Shown here piece after piece: positions 1-11,900 of a DNA stretch of 64,000 bases (positions are counted from its first letter, which is position 1; every line of letters starts with the position of its first letter). The translations under genes and the position numbers were made by a program. Under the pieces are notes generated by a model that saw only the letters and a list, made by a program, of their open reading frames with translations, was not told the DNA's origin and made no database searches. Origin of the DNA: Antedon mediterranea (taxonomy: Eukaryota; Echinodermata; Crinoidea; Comatulida; Antedonidae); contig NC_092673.1 of NCBI RefSeq assembly GCF_964355755.1, positions 24,495,001 to 24,559,000 of the forward strand, in the 5' to 3' direction.

Positions 1-138
1 TTAGGGGGAATGCAGCGCATTCTCGGGTATTCACAATGTCATGCATGTCGCACGATTGTAAATACCCTTGAGTGCGCCACATTTCCACTAACAGGCAACT
101 AAAGACAACTCTCTGTTGGGTTCTACTATAAGACTTAC

Positions 139-3100
139 ACGTCATTTCAAGTTTTTCTGTAAACCTAATGAAGATTGGTTTAGCATAAGCTGGCAAAGCT
201 TTCTGCAGGTCTTGATTGAGTGTAACCAGATCCACTGTACCAGGTGTACCAACCACAGCTACCATACCAGCCCTACCTTCGTTACCTGTCAAAGCAAAAC
301 AAGTCAACATTAAGACATCAATAGGTTTTTTTGTATTTTATTGTAATGTTTTAAATATTCCATTCTGCAATCGCCAGGCTTCCAACTATGAAGAATTTGA
401 ATAGAACAATAGAAAAAAAAAATTATAGGATTTACGCTTTCCACAGCATTTATTTGTCAAATATAAAATATCAGAAATTTGGTTTCTGTACACTACAGAT
501 CATTACATATATAAACAACAATCATAATAAAAAAATATAATAAGAATATAAATTGTTTTGAGTAAAAAATTATATTTCACATTTTAATGTATATGTATAA
601 TCATAACCAGATTATTCTATGGGATTAAAAGATTTTTAAAAAAATCAACAGTACTCAGTTGTGCTAAACAATCCCACAATGGTGTAGTACTTTTAACACA
701 ATGGCGTACCTGGAATCTCAACACCATAGCATGTTGCGTCTCGTAGGCCTATCAACCGGCTCACAGTACTCTCCACTTCTGTGGTAGAAACGTTTTCTCC
801 TTTCCAACGGAATGTATCGCCTGAACGATCACAAAAATACATATATCCCAGTTCATCCATATACAGCATGTCCCCTGAATTGTACAAAAGGTTAAATAAA
901 TTGTGATTATGTATGATTTAGACAATTATGATTAATATAATAACTGTAGTGTCAAATAATCTCATATCCTAAATCACAGGGCAGATAATAACATTGTTTG
1001 GGCTGGGCACTTTGTAATTATTTAGGTGATAATTTTAAATGAAACACTTTTTTTAGACCAATATTTTACAAATATTCAATCACAAGAAATTCTCAGCCAT
1101 TTTCACACATTCAGGTGGCATAGAGGTCAAAGTTCAGGATAGATATCAGACATAATCAATAATAATTCCTGCCATTTGTTATTTAACTCCAACACTCTTC
1201 AACATCATATTAACAAACCTGAAAGAAACACGCTGTCTCCTTTTTCAAAGACATCATATTCAATCTTTTTCCCAGAAGCCTCCTTGTTTACGTAGCCATG
1301 GAACTCTCTTGTGGGATCTCCTTTTCTTATCTTGCCAATGAGATGACCAACTTGCCCTGAAACAGTTTTATAATGATCAATTTTTAATAAACGTTTACTG
1401 TACATATTTAATAGATGAAAATATATACAGTGGGAAACCCCATTTTCGTAGATACCAAAGTGTACCCTTTATAGGGTTGGTGTAGTGTTAAAACATACAC
1501 ATATTGTATTACACCAGAGGATATACAGTATTTGTGATTAGCACTAGCAATAATAAGCACTAACCTGGTTTGCATCTTTCGCAAAGGCCATTTTTATTCC
1601 GAATTATCTCTTTCGTGACTTCATCCACTCTGATAAGTGTCACAGGATAAACATTAGGTACGATGATAGAGTTGAAGCCGACTGCACCAGGATAGCTGGT
1701 AGTGTTGATGACGTTTGTGTTGCCTTCCGTTGCACCATAAAACTCAGCAATCTGAGACAATTATAAACATAACAAATATAAATATTGATTGTTGTATTTC
1801 AAAACACATCCAACAAAAATGTGTGACAAGTTCTCAGGTTGTGCGGCCGAGCAAGTTCAACGTAACCATTTATTTTCTTCTAATCTATTACAATAATACA
1901 AATTATTAAGGTACTGTATTAAAATAAGGTAGGTAAGTATGAATCTCAAATATTTCATCTCGATAAATATATTATATATAAAAAAAAGAAAAAAAAACTA
2001 TATCATTACTCTCTTACTCATAGAATTATTAATATGTTTACCATTTTCTCTTAAAATAATAATAGAACAAAATGTAAAAAGAAAGGCAACCCTGTGATGT
2101 GGAAGCCCACACAAAATAGTAGTCAGGCTGGGGAAAAAATATAATATTACGATAAATACAGGGGCGCCACAAACCATATCAATACAATTGGCACAGATTC
2201 AAGGCTCTTCTCGACCATAGCAGTGGTGGTAGAACAGGTCTTCTCAGATAAGGACGGTAGTGGTAGGCGCTGCACTGTTGTGTGTCCATAGAGGACCTAC
2301 TCCGAATTTCATCAATTGAAGATGAATATTAATACAATTTACAAATAAACACAAACAACTGAAAACAGGGATCCTGCATAAAAAAGCTGTAGCTTCGTTT
2401 TTTTGTAGGACCCTTTTACATAAGAACAAGTATATAGAACTTAAATAAACAAAGGTGTTGTTAAGTATATTAACATACACAAAGTTCTGTCTGCACTATC
2501 AAACTAGTGGTAGTGATATGCCCAAATATGGTAGTGATATGCTTTAATATGGTAGTGATATGCTTTAATAAGGTAGTAATATGACATCATCATGTCCATA
2601 TATGGGCACATCACATTTTTTTGTCACATAAAGTTTGATAGTGTAGACAGAGCTTCACAAGCGACAAAATATGTATATCCTTGTCATGCATTATCTTTTC
2701 CCATTTCAAAAAGAAAAAAAAAACAATGGCAAGCTCAGCTTTTTGCAACAAATTCGAGCCTCATTCACAGCCAATGATACCAACCTTAGGTATTTTAAAC
2801 CTGTTAACAAAGTCAGTCCAAATTTTTTTCTGTAGACCATTACCGATAGCCATACGAACAGTATGACCAGTGTCAGATGGACGATCAGGTTGATTAAGCA
2901 GGTACCGGCAAATTTCACCAATGTATTGAATAACCTATAATTTAATATAAGAAATGCTTAGTGTCTAATTTATAGTTTAGAATTCTGGCCAGGCTATTCA
3001 AATTTAATGATATCAATTTTAGGAGCGACAAAAAAAACATTGAGAATTGATTATTAATTTTTGTATTAGTCACTACTAAATTATAATTTTTGTAATGTTT

Positions 3101-6100
3101 TATTGAAATGAAATATTGAAAAAAAAAATACATACAGTGGCTTTATATTTTATACAGTCATCCCAAAAACGACTTGCTGAGAATTTTTTCCGAATGGCCA
3201 TCGTACATCCAGATACTATCACTTGTCCGACCCCTACAATACCACCTGCAGAGTGGTAGAGCGGCATTGCGCAATAGATGATGTCACTGCTTCGAAAGTG
3301 GAATGCAAGGGTCATTCCCACAGACATGTACATAAAACTAAAAAGAATAACATAAGAAATAAAAATCAACAAATAGTATTTAAATTATTGCGATCGTCGA
3401 ATTGAGAACTTGCTTATATGCATTATATATTATAAGATTGAATTATTATTATTATTAATATTATTAAGATGCTCACATAGAGTCTTGTAAGTCTTTGAGT
3501 TAGTGACATATATTTGTTGTTAACTATAAGATAAGATTAATAAATAATGTGTTCAAAGTTCTGTAACTGTTTTATGACCCAGATACAAATGATATCTCAT
3601 TCAACCCTTTGTTAAGATGAAAACCAAATGCTACATATTTTTAGTAAATACTAACCGCGAGTGTGTAATTACAGCTGCTTTTGGCAATCCAGTAGTTCCT
3701 GATGTATAGATGTAGATTAATTTATCTGAAATCAAACAAATAAGATAGATTAGACTGGTAATCTCACGATATGAATTAGTCACATTGTGAACGTAATACT
3801 TAACTGTGATATAATTTGTAATCAAAATAAATGTACTTCTTGAGTGCAAGATAAGGGTGGGGTCCATTGCAAGAGAAATCGGAGATGTGAAAGTGAACAA
3901 GGATCATAAGAAGGACATATAGAAATGTAAAAGACAAAACAAATAAATTACATATAAAATGTAAAAAAGGTAATATAAAAAAGTGAAGAATATCATAAAA
4001 CCGGAATTATAATATATAAAATCATATAGGAATATTAACGATGAGATACTTTCTTAGTTTAATTTTTAAAATAGGTAACCGAGGCTAGAAAGCTCTTCTC
4101 GTCTAATATGAAACATATTATTACCACCCAGAATAAAGCCTGGCAACAACAATAGTATTGTAGTAATAATTTTATTATAAAGTTTAGTGGTGATTTTAGT
4201 TTGAAAGATGATAACCATGTATTTGTTTTACCTTTTATTTTTAGGCCATGTGGACTTGTTGGACAGTAAGTTGATGCTGCTTGAATGAGTGGATCTAGAT
4301 GTATGGCATCCTTAATACCATCTAGCACACAATCTCCAAAACAATAGTACTGCAAGTTTCCAGTTTGTAGTGTTTGAGCTTCAGCAACAGCTGCATAAAG
4401 AACGGTTTGAATGGTCAAGAAATGCTAGTAAAGTTAGGTGAACATCTAACAACAGGACGATGAGCTCACCTTGCCAAGATAAGAACTCATAACAGTCCAT
4501 TGATCTTATGTCTAGTAGCGACAAATACCAACTGTACTATGAGGGTGTGTGGTGCAGTGTGCTGGACGTTGGATTACTGATCGTGGTTCAAATAAAACTC
4601 TCGCCGCATTGCTTGTATTCTTAGGCAAGATACTTTACTTGCATTTGCCTCTTTCCACACAGGTGTATAAAATGGGCACCAGTTAAATCAAGACAACTTT
4701 GCGCCGATTACTAGCTGCATTTATTATAGGAGTATGATTCCATGATCGGGGTAATAATGAACTATTATTATTATATTCTCAGCTGCACAGTGTCTGTTTA
4801 GTGGGCATGGAACTGATCATGTTGCAGCCACAGATAACCCTTTGATCCCTGTTGTTAGATTTCCTTCGGTACACTATGTGTGATTCCAAAAAGGAGGTAA
4901 TGTAAAGTAAGGTTAAGAATGTCTTGAGGTTTTGGTTGTTACTCTACAGTGTTCCTATTTAGAAGCACTACATATGTACTGCATTTAAAATAACTTTGTG
5001 ATAACAATGGCTCTGAAACAATGACGCTATTAAGGAGGAGTGACAATAGGCACTTCCCTAAAATATTAAACCCTCCCAGAATAAGCACCACCTGAAACTT
5101 TTTTATTTCTATGACAGAAAAAGAAGCTTGTTTGTACAGTAGCCCATCAGTATATTTCTTAATAATCAGCAATTTCAATTTTCTCTAATATAATAGTTTA
5201 CCACTATTGAGAGCTAAAATAGTACATTAATCCCTGGTTCAATTAAGCTATGCTATTCTTACCATCGGATAGGTCACTACCATAAATCAGTGCCCGGCCA
5301 TTAGAGACAGAAACACAATGCGCCATGGACTTCAGTCGTAGGTTATAGTTTATGAGAGCAGCCACAACGCCGATCTTGGACAAGCCTAGCCATATGGCGA
5401 CAAACTCTGGGCTACCCGTCATGAAAATAGCCACTGTATCACCGTGCCTGTAACCTGCTCCAGAAAAATAGTTAGCAACACGATTACTGTAATCCTCTAT
5501 CTGTTGAAATGTCCATTTTTCGTCCTCGGTCATAAATGCAACTTTATGGGGATGTTTCTTGACGTTAGCTTGAAATTGTTGGTGTACAAGAACATTGTCT
5601 TTTTGATATTTATAAAGGCTGTACTTGAGTGCAAATAATGTATATAAAGCTCTGAAATTAAACGAAAATTAAATTAATGGGTTTAATAGGTATTTATCAA
5701 TGCTTTCTACATAAAGTCCGACTGTTTTATCTCAGTGTGACTACCATAAAAACAATGTATTTTTTATTATAAATTCCTTGTATGTTACGGTACAATACAT
5801 TATTAGTTTATAAATATGCCTAGCCTAGGATAATACATTATTGACTAGGCCTAGGCCTATTTGGGTTTAAATTCAATTTGCACAAATAATTGTGGAAATT
5901 GTGCATACACGAACAATTAATACAACATTGATAAAATCAAAACTAACTTACTGTGCATCTCTTGGTAATGTTTTTATTGCATTTCTGGTAAATCTCCAGC
6001 CTCCAGTTACCAGGTAGACAGTATAGGCAATCAGTAGGCTGAGCCCAGCACTTAAGCCTCCAAATCCCCAAAGAACACCTCCAAACAACACAAACAAAAG

Positions 6101-6115
6101 GCCTTTCTGTGCCAT
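139..6115 (-). CDS. SLC27 family long/very-long-chain fatty acid transport protein (acyl-CoA synthetase), 3'-partial
   Basis: Membrane-associated enzyme of the FATP family, which activates fatty acids to acyl-CoA with ATP and so traps them in the cell. Ten exons on the minus strand: 6115-5952, 5651-5263, 4390-4232, 3725-3656, 3337-3136, 2934-2785, 1751-1565, 1356-1219, 874-710, 285-139; about 590 residues, with phases matching at every junction. The N-terminus has one hydrophobic stretch (about residues 5-45). The AMP-binding motif [12 protein letters not shown] is near residue 243, the conserved EFYGATEGN follows, and the FATP signature [15 protein letters not shown] is near residue 500. The last donor is at 138; the usual terminal exon (TFK..GFDP region) is not in the window, so the C-terminus lies to the left. 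The ATG at 6115 is preferred over an in-frame one at 6202 because FATP N-termini are short. The paralog number (1-6) cannot be fixed by eye. Confidence 0.93.
2217..2290 (-). repeat. fragment similar to the tRNA-derived SINE body
   Basis: A short stretch in an SLC27 intron resembles the block that follows the tRNA-like head in the SINEs at 44840-45195 and 60661-60983 (GGTGGTAGAAC..GTCTTCTC.GATAAGGAC). It is diverged and truncated; weak call. Confidence 0.35.
2481..2656. mobile_element. MITE with imperfect terminal inverted repeats
   Basis: The left end AGTTCTGTCTGCACTATCA and the right end TGATAGTGTAGACAGAGCTT are inverted repeats. Between them are short tandem copies of GGTAGTGATATGC. A half copy of the same terminus lies at 20770-20800 in the second SLC6 gene. 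No coding capacity; intronic in the SLC27 gene. Confidence 0.65.
4543..4760 (+). mobile_element. probable tRNA-derived SINE
   Basis: In SLC27 intron 3, a head with pol III A-box-like (TGGTGCAGTGTGC) and B-box-like (GTGGTTCAAAT) blocks is followed by a non-tRNA body (CTTAGGCAAGATACTTTACT, GGTGTATAAAATGGGCACC) and an AT-rich tail. That order is typical of SINEs. The family is not identified here. Confidence 0.5.
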
Positions 6116-6505
6116 TCTCGCGCTTGGTGCTAAGCTAATAATAAGAAAACGCAAAATGTTCACTCCCCTAATAATACTAGGCCTAGATGAACTTGTTATC
6201 ATATCACGGAGAATACAATATGCTTAGATAAATGCAATCTTTTTAGTGGCTTATATTATAGAAATCACATGATTAAATCACCCAGGCCAGGCCCAGTAAT
6301 CTTGACTTTGGTCTCTGCGACCGAAAAACAACACCGCTAAAATAATGACCTAGGTCAAACGATTCGCTTCAGTAATTATTATGAAAACAAATCACCTCTC
6401 TCTCCGTCCGCCGCCGATCCTCTCCTCCTCTCTCAGCTTTCCTCATGCCCCGGTTTTTGTTAGAGGCACCTGCATAGAAGTTGATAAATTTCTACTTGAC
6501 GTATT
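6116..6505. promoter_or_regulatory. Bidirectional promoter between SLC27 gene and TMEM141
   Basis: 390 bp separate the start codons of two divergently transcribed genes, so both 5' UTRs and core promoters must lie here. The middle (about 6390-6460) is pyrimidine-rich and richer in CpG (TCTCTCCGTCCGCCGCCGAT) than its AT-rich surroundings. No canonical TATA box is evident in a credible position. Inference from gene arrangement. Confidence 0.6.
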
Positions 6506-7537
6506 ATGCCTGTCAAGATAGGTTTGACTGATACTGAAGACAGTGTGGCTGAAAAATACCCAGTAAGTTTCTTCGTTTAGGCTTATCAATCATTCTAACA
6601 TTTTTTTAGTTCTAATTTGTGTAGGTAGGCCTAGCTAGGCCTGCTAGGCCTAGTAAGTAGCAGTAGTAAGTGGTTGTAGTAGGCTAGTCGGATGACTTGC
6701 CTCTGCCTAGCTAAATCTAGTACTACCAGCCTCTAGTACACCCAGGCTAGCTAGGTCATTTATAGTCCTGACTCATCGGTTGCTAGTAGTAATAGTATTG
6801 GTAGGGTCAAATCAATCATTCAATGCACGTACAAATGCACAATTAGAATCACCAGGTCTACATGAATTTTAAACAAAATCAAATTTAACATTTAAAATTG
6901 TATTTATTTTCAGGGTTTACAAGAGTACACAGTATGCCAGTCAAAGGCCTTTGTACAGGGTATCTTGGGCTGTGTTGTAGGTAAGAATATTTTAGTTGTA
7001 CAAATTAGATATAATAAATAACACTAAACACTAACTAAATTGTTTATTGATTATTTATTATACTTCTACAGGGAGTATTCTATTATTATTTATTATACTA
7101 TTTAGGAGCAAGCGCAGCTTATACAGGGAGTATTCTATTTCGTAGAAGATTTCCCATTGCGTCTAAACACACAGCAGTTGTTCTTTCCATAGGTAAGTTT
7201 TTTTGTTAAGTAATGCCTTGCAATTATTTTTTATTTAAAATTTAAAAGCAAAGAAATTAATTCCTAAGATTGTTGGATTTCTTGTTCCATTTATTCATAA
7301 TTGCAATGTCTTGAAAATTTTATTTTTTTAGTATGTGGTGTTACATCAGGCTACATCATTACATCAATTGCTACACAAAAATGCCAAAATATGTGGGTCA
7401 ACTTGGCAAATGATGCACAGCAAGTAAACTCGCATAAAATAAAAGAACACACCAAGATTCAAGCTCTAAGAAAAGCACTAGAAAGTGACAGACCTGCTGA
7501 AGTGCATAAAAATAAGTATGGTGATTCATTTGAATAG
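6506..7537 (+). CDS. TMEM141: TMEM141 family small two-helix membrane protein
   Basis: Four exons: 6506-6562, 6914-6980, 7106-7192, 7332-7537 (stop TAG), giving 138 residues with consistent phases (0,1,1). The start MPVKIGLTDTEDSVAEKYP, then GLQEYTVCQSKAFVQGI, the helix, FRRRFPIASK, a second helix (CGVTSGYIITSIA) and KCQNMWVNL follow the order of vertebrate TMEM141, including the Cys-Gln-Ser and C-terminal KC.N.W motifs. Function of the family is essentially unknown; two membrane segments are predicted by eye. The hydrophilic C-tail (about 40 residues) is longer than I expect for mammals. The gene is head-to-head with the SLC27 gene. Intron 2 ends with a copy of the exon 3 phrase CAGGGAGTATTCTATT (7069-7084). 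Confidence 0.88.
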
Positions 7538-7793
7538 ATATTAAGCCTATATTCTATGAAAAAGATAACTAATGAGGACTCATCTGCAATGATGTACGGC
7601 TATATAGTTATAGAGCAAACATACTGCAGCTATGCGAAAGATGCCTTGAAAGATTCCAATCAATTTAATTGTAGTAGTTGTGTAGTAGTTGACCACTTAC
7701 AGACGTTAACATTGTGATTGGCTACTCCTATCATCAAGATAGCTTATGAAAAAAAAAACTCTCTAAGCAAGGCTGAGGAAAGCATTGTACACA

Positions 7794-7808
7794 AATAAAT
7801 TCAATAAA
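7794..7808 (+). terminator. Polyadenylation signals for TMEM141
   Basis: Two AATAAA hexamers (7794-7799 and 7803-7808) lie about 260 bp after the TMEM141 stop codon, the first in the transcript direction. Confidence 0.5.
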
Positions 7809-8957
7809 GACGTTGGTGAGTGAAGATGAAACAAAAATTCACAACCCTAAGATCACTAAACCACACTCATCAAACAGACCAATCAGGACTCAGTTGACGC
7901 TTGTTACTTGCAAATCAGTTGAGAGGTTTGACACATAGTACATAATTACATTATATAGATACAAAAGGTTTCATTTTTCTCAATTCGCATTTATTTTTAC
8001 ATGGACTTCGGAACAATCCAAGGATTTTTTTTCTATAATTTTTAATTTTCAAGTGAAATTTTTATTTTTGGATTCGATCTTCTTTTGAATTGTGAAAATG
8101 CTTTATTGTTTATTATTTACAACAATATCTTGTTAATTCTGGAAGATTTGATTGATGTTTCTGTTTTGTATTTGTTAATCTGAGGCGCCTTGAAGCTAAG
8201 GTGGTTCCACCTTGTGAGGCGCCTCTGTGTAATATATTGAATATAAAAAAAAGGTTACATAACAATTCACAATTACCAAAATACAACAAGTAAAAATTAG
8301 AAATGTTTTCCAATGTTTCTGTCCCATTAAATCAATTAATTTACAGTAAAAAATGGAACAAACTGGTCTATATAATCATATATGTTATCTGATAATAAGT
8401 GAATAATTCTATTGAACCTCTTTATTAAAAATGTTGTAATTTGATATATTACACTTAAAATCTTAAAATGAAAAGCAAATAGTGTTATCAAAACAATTGC
8501 TAAACTGTACCAACTACGTAGGTGTACCACATTATTTCCTGGTATAGTAACAATGCGATATATCAGGTTAAAAAAGATGTGCAAAATTACTTTAGAATCT
8601 GGTAAAACCCACTGTTAATGTTTCTATAAATGAATACAGTATAATAAATACAAAATGTTAACCATTAAACATGTAACAGATTACCAAGTAAGCTAACTAC
8701 ATTAACATATTTGGTGGTAACTTCAATAGATAAGCACTGTTTTATCTAAAACCAAACCCTAGATTTAATTTTGGGTTGATTGGGCTAGACACACTATGGA
8801 TTAAATCCATGGACACACTAACCTAAATATTCTTCGCCATCTTAAGAGTCGTATTTGGCAATTTGAAACAAAAAAATTAAATTGACAGATAATATTTTGA
8901 TAGCAAATGTCATAACCCACTAGTATGTTACACTGTACATTAACATTAACATTAACG
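7809..8957. other. Intergenic, tail-to-tail; no gene seen
   Basis: Between the convergent 3' ends of TMEM141 and the first SLC6 gene I see no coding exon. The only clear structure is a compact nested hairpin at 8182-8224: the outer arms GAGGCGCCT / AGGCGCCTC enclose the perfect stem-loop AAGGTGGTTCCACCTT. Confidence 0.5.
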
Positions 8958-11900
8958 TTACGTTAGTAAATACTGCTTGCCTCCCATAGTAGTATTGTAG
9001 TATGTATGCATATTCCAGGCCTGTGTTCGGTTAGCCTGCACTGCTGGTCCCCAATTAGCTGTAGGTCTGCTGATTGTCCTCCAACGCTATCGGAAATAAA
9101 ACATTTTGTGTAATTGCTTTTCTAAAATTATAGTAAACAAAATTAACCAAACATATTGAATTGTAAAATGTTTTATTATTTTTGTCTTGTTGTAGGTTTA
9201 CAAAGAAAAAACTCTTGAAAAATAATTAAAAGGTGGAAGAACAAAGTTAAAAATAGAGAGCCAATTGACAATTTTTCGGTTGTGTTTTTAAATATCTAAA
9301 CTTCATGGCGTTGAAATTGTCTATATAAAAATAACATAGGCATACTAGCTGTAGTTTAGTTTTCCCAAGAGTAGTAGTATTCAATAATCAATACATTTAC
9401 AAGAAGTAGATCCAAGACAAATTAATCTTCACAGTAATTGAGGAGCAACAACCCGGATGAAAAATATGCGAAGTAGATCCTTTACTGTTCAACAATGAAC
9501 AGGAGGAGGCATGAAAGAAAGCCGAAAGTGACATAGAAGAAGTCACCTAGGACATATAGAAGAAGTCACCCAGGACATAGAAGAAGTCACCCAGGACATA
9601 TAGAAGAAATCACCCAGGACATAGAAGAAGTCACCCAGGACATATAGAAGAAATCACCCAGGACATAGAAGAAGTCACCCAGGACATAGAGGAAGTCACA
9701 CAGGACATAAAAGAAGTCACCCAGGACATATAGAAGAAGTCACCCAGGATATATAGAAGAGAAGTCACCCAGGACACAGAAGAAGTCACCCAGGACACAG
9801 AAGAAGTCACCCCGGACATAGAGGAAGTCACACAAGACATAAAAGAAGTCACCCAGGACATATAGAAGAAGTCACCCAGGATATATAGAAGAGAAGTCAC
9901 CCAGGACACAGAAGAAGTCACCCAGGACACAGTAGAAGTCACCCAAGACATATAGAAGAAGAAGTCACCCAAGACATAGAGGAAGTCACACAGGACATAG
10001 AAGATGTCACCCAGGATAGAAGAAGTCACCCTTGGAAGAAGAAAGCGTGACTCATGTGAAGAGGAGAAAAAAACGATCTATATAAGAAGCAAGATAACTT
10101 ACTGACGTACTACATATCGAAATACTGGAAATACCCACCTCAGAAAAGCTTCCACTCGCATTTATGAATTCGTATATCATAACCAATGGAATAAAAATAA
10201 GAGTAAGTCCAATAATAAACCAGCCAGTAACGTGTGCCCATTCTGGATGCACTTCATGATTGTATGTTGGCTCACTCCAGTTCATCAAATTGTACAGTAA
10301 CACAAACTGAAACAAAAATACATTATTTTTTATATTTATCTGCATTCATTATTTTCAAATTGGATAAGAGTTTTAGGAAGTACCCAATGTTCGCTATTGT
10401 GTAAATTATTGATATACAAGTAGAACCAATAAAGGTTATTTTCATTGCTGTTTTGGCTTTTCATTCAGACAACCGAGTTGTGAAAAAATAACGCGTTAAG
10501 GCCAGTTTGGACAGACGAGTGGTAGCGATAACAAAGAAATGACCATTTACGCACAACGCGGAGCTGACGGGCGGTTCCCGTTCAGGATAGGATACAGATT
10601 CTACGTGGGACAAGCTACGCGGTTTTCCGCTTACCGTTACCGCTCGTCTGTGTAAATGACCATGTTCTAAGGCGTAGTGGTTCCCAATACTTACGAGAAG
10701 CAGAGACGGAGTAATAACTGTCCAGTTCAATTGCCACCAGAAGAACATTGGAAATTTGTAGAAGCAGGAATCTCCAAGCATCGATCTGATGTCATTTGTA
10801 AATCTCTTAATGCCATACACCCACGAGATGGTAATAAGCTCAAGGAGGCCAAACATAATCAAGCCGATACTTGGGACGTAAGAATCGATCATTGAAATCC
10901 AGTAAGCTCCTGCCCTGGTGACGCAGATTAGACCAAGGACAAAACCAATCAAGCAAACAACAAATGTAACCAAACTCTTCTTCTTTTGCAATGGGAAACT
11001 GTCGCATATAGCTGTAACTACACTTTCGATAATCACCATCTACAAAATCGTTGAATAGTGATATTAACAACAACAAAAAGAACATACTGTATATAATATA
11101 AAATTGTTCTAGGCATAGTTTATATCGTAAAAGAAGGAGCAAAGCCTACACGTTGCTTTTCAGGGGTTGCTTCAGAAAACTTTTAAATCCCAATTGATCC
11201 AGTGAAAAGTCTTACCTGGCTGTCAATTCCCAGTGTAATCAACATCAAGAAAAATATAATAGCCCAAAAGGTAGATCCTGGAAGAAGCGACAATCCCTCT
11301 GGATACACAACAAACGCCAATCCAAATCCTACGAAAAATAAATATTACAGTTAAACCGTATTATGAATCTAAACTTTCACAATTTCTTGATGAATAGGGT
11401 TTGGATTAGGTTGCTGAATTAATGTTCTCATTTAATCGTATACTAGTTACGGTATAAACACAAATGAACATATTTTTAGTCGCGTGGAAGCGACTCTATA
11501 GTTCACTATGTCGGTCGGTCGGTCTGTCTGTCTGTCTGTCTGTCGGTCTGTCTGTCTGTCTGTCGGTCCGGTATCACTATGCGTTTTATCGCTTTATGAC
11601 CTTATCTTGATATCAGTTTAATCTAGCTAAGTCAATTTTTCACAGAATATTCCTTATGGCCAGGAATCGATGTGGTTATGTTTTCACGGTGCGCAATAAA
11701 AAATTACGCGGTCTACGCACGATTTAACGAAATCACGTTTGTAATCATATCTTAACAACCATGAATCACAATTAAATAAAATTTGGTACTCATAAATTTC
11801 AGGGCATAAATCATCATATGGCAATACAATTACGTGCGTAGCGCATGTAACGCATGCGTACGCGCGCTTAAAATTTTCAAAATTTATTTTCGATGAAATA

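Noticed and set aside
6116-6202. Upstream in-frame Met (6202) for the SLC27 gene
   Set aside because: Would add 29 Ser/Arg-rich residues not typical of FATPs and overlap the compact promoter.
9631-10029. 132-codon minus-strand frame ([10 protein letters not shown]...)
   Set aside because: Translation of the 18-20 bp minisatellite inside an SLC6 intron.
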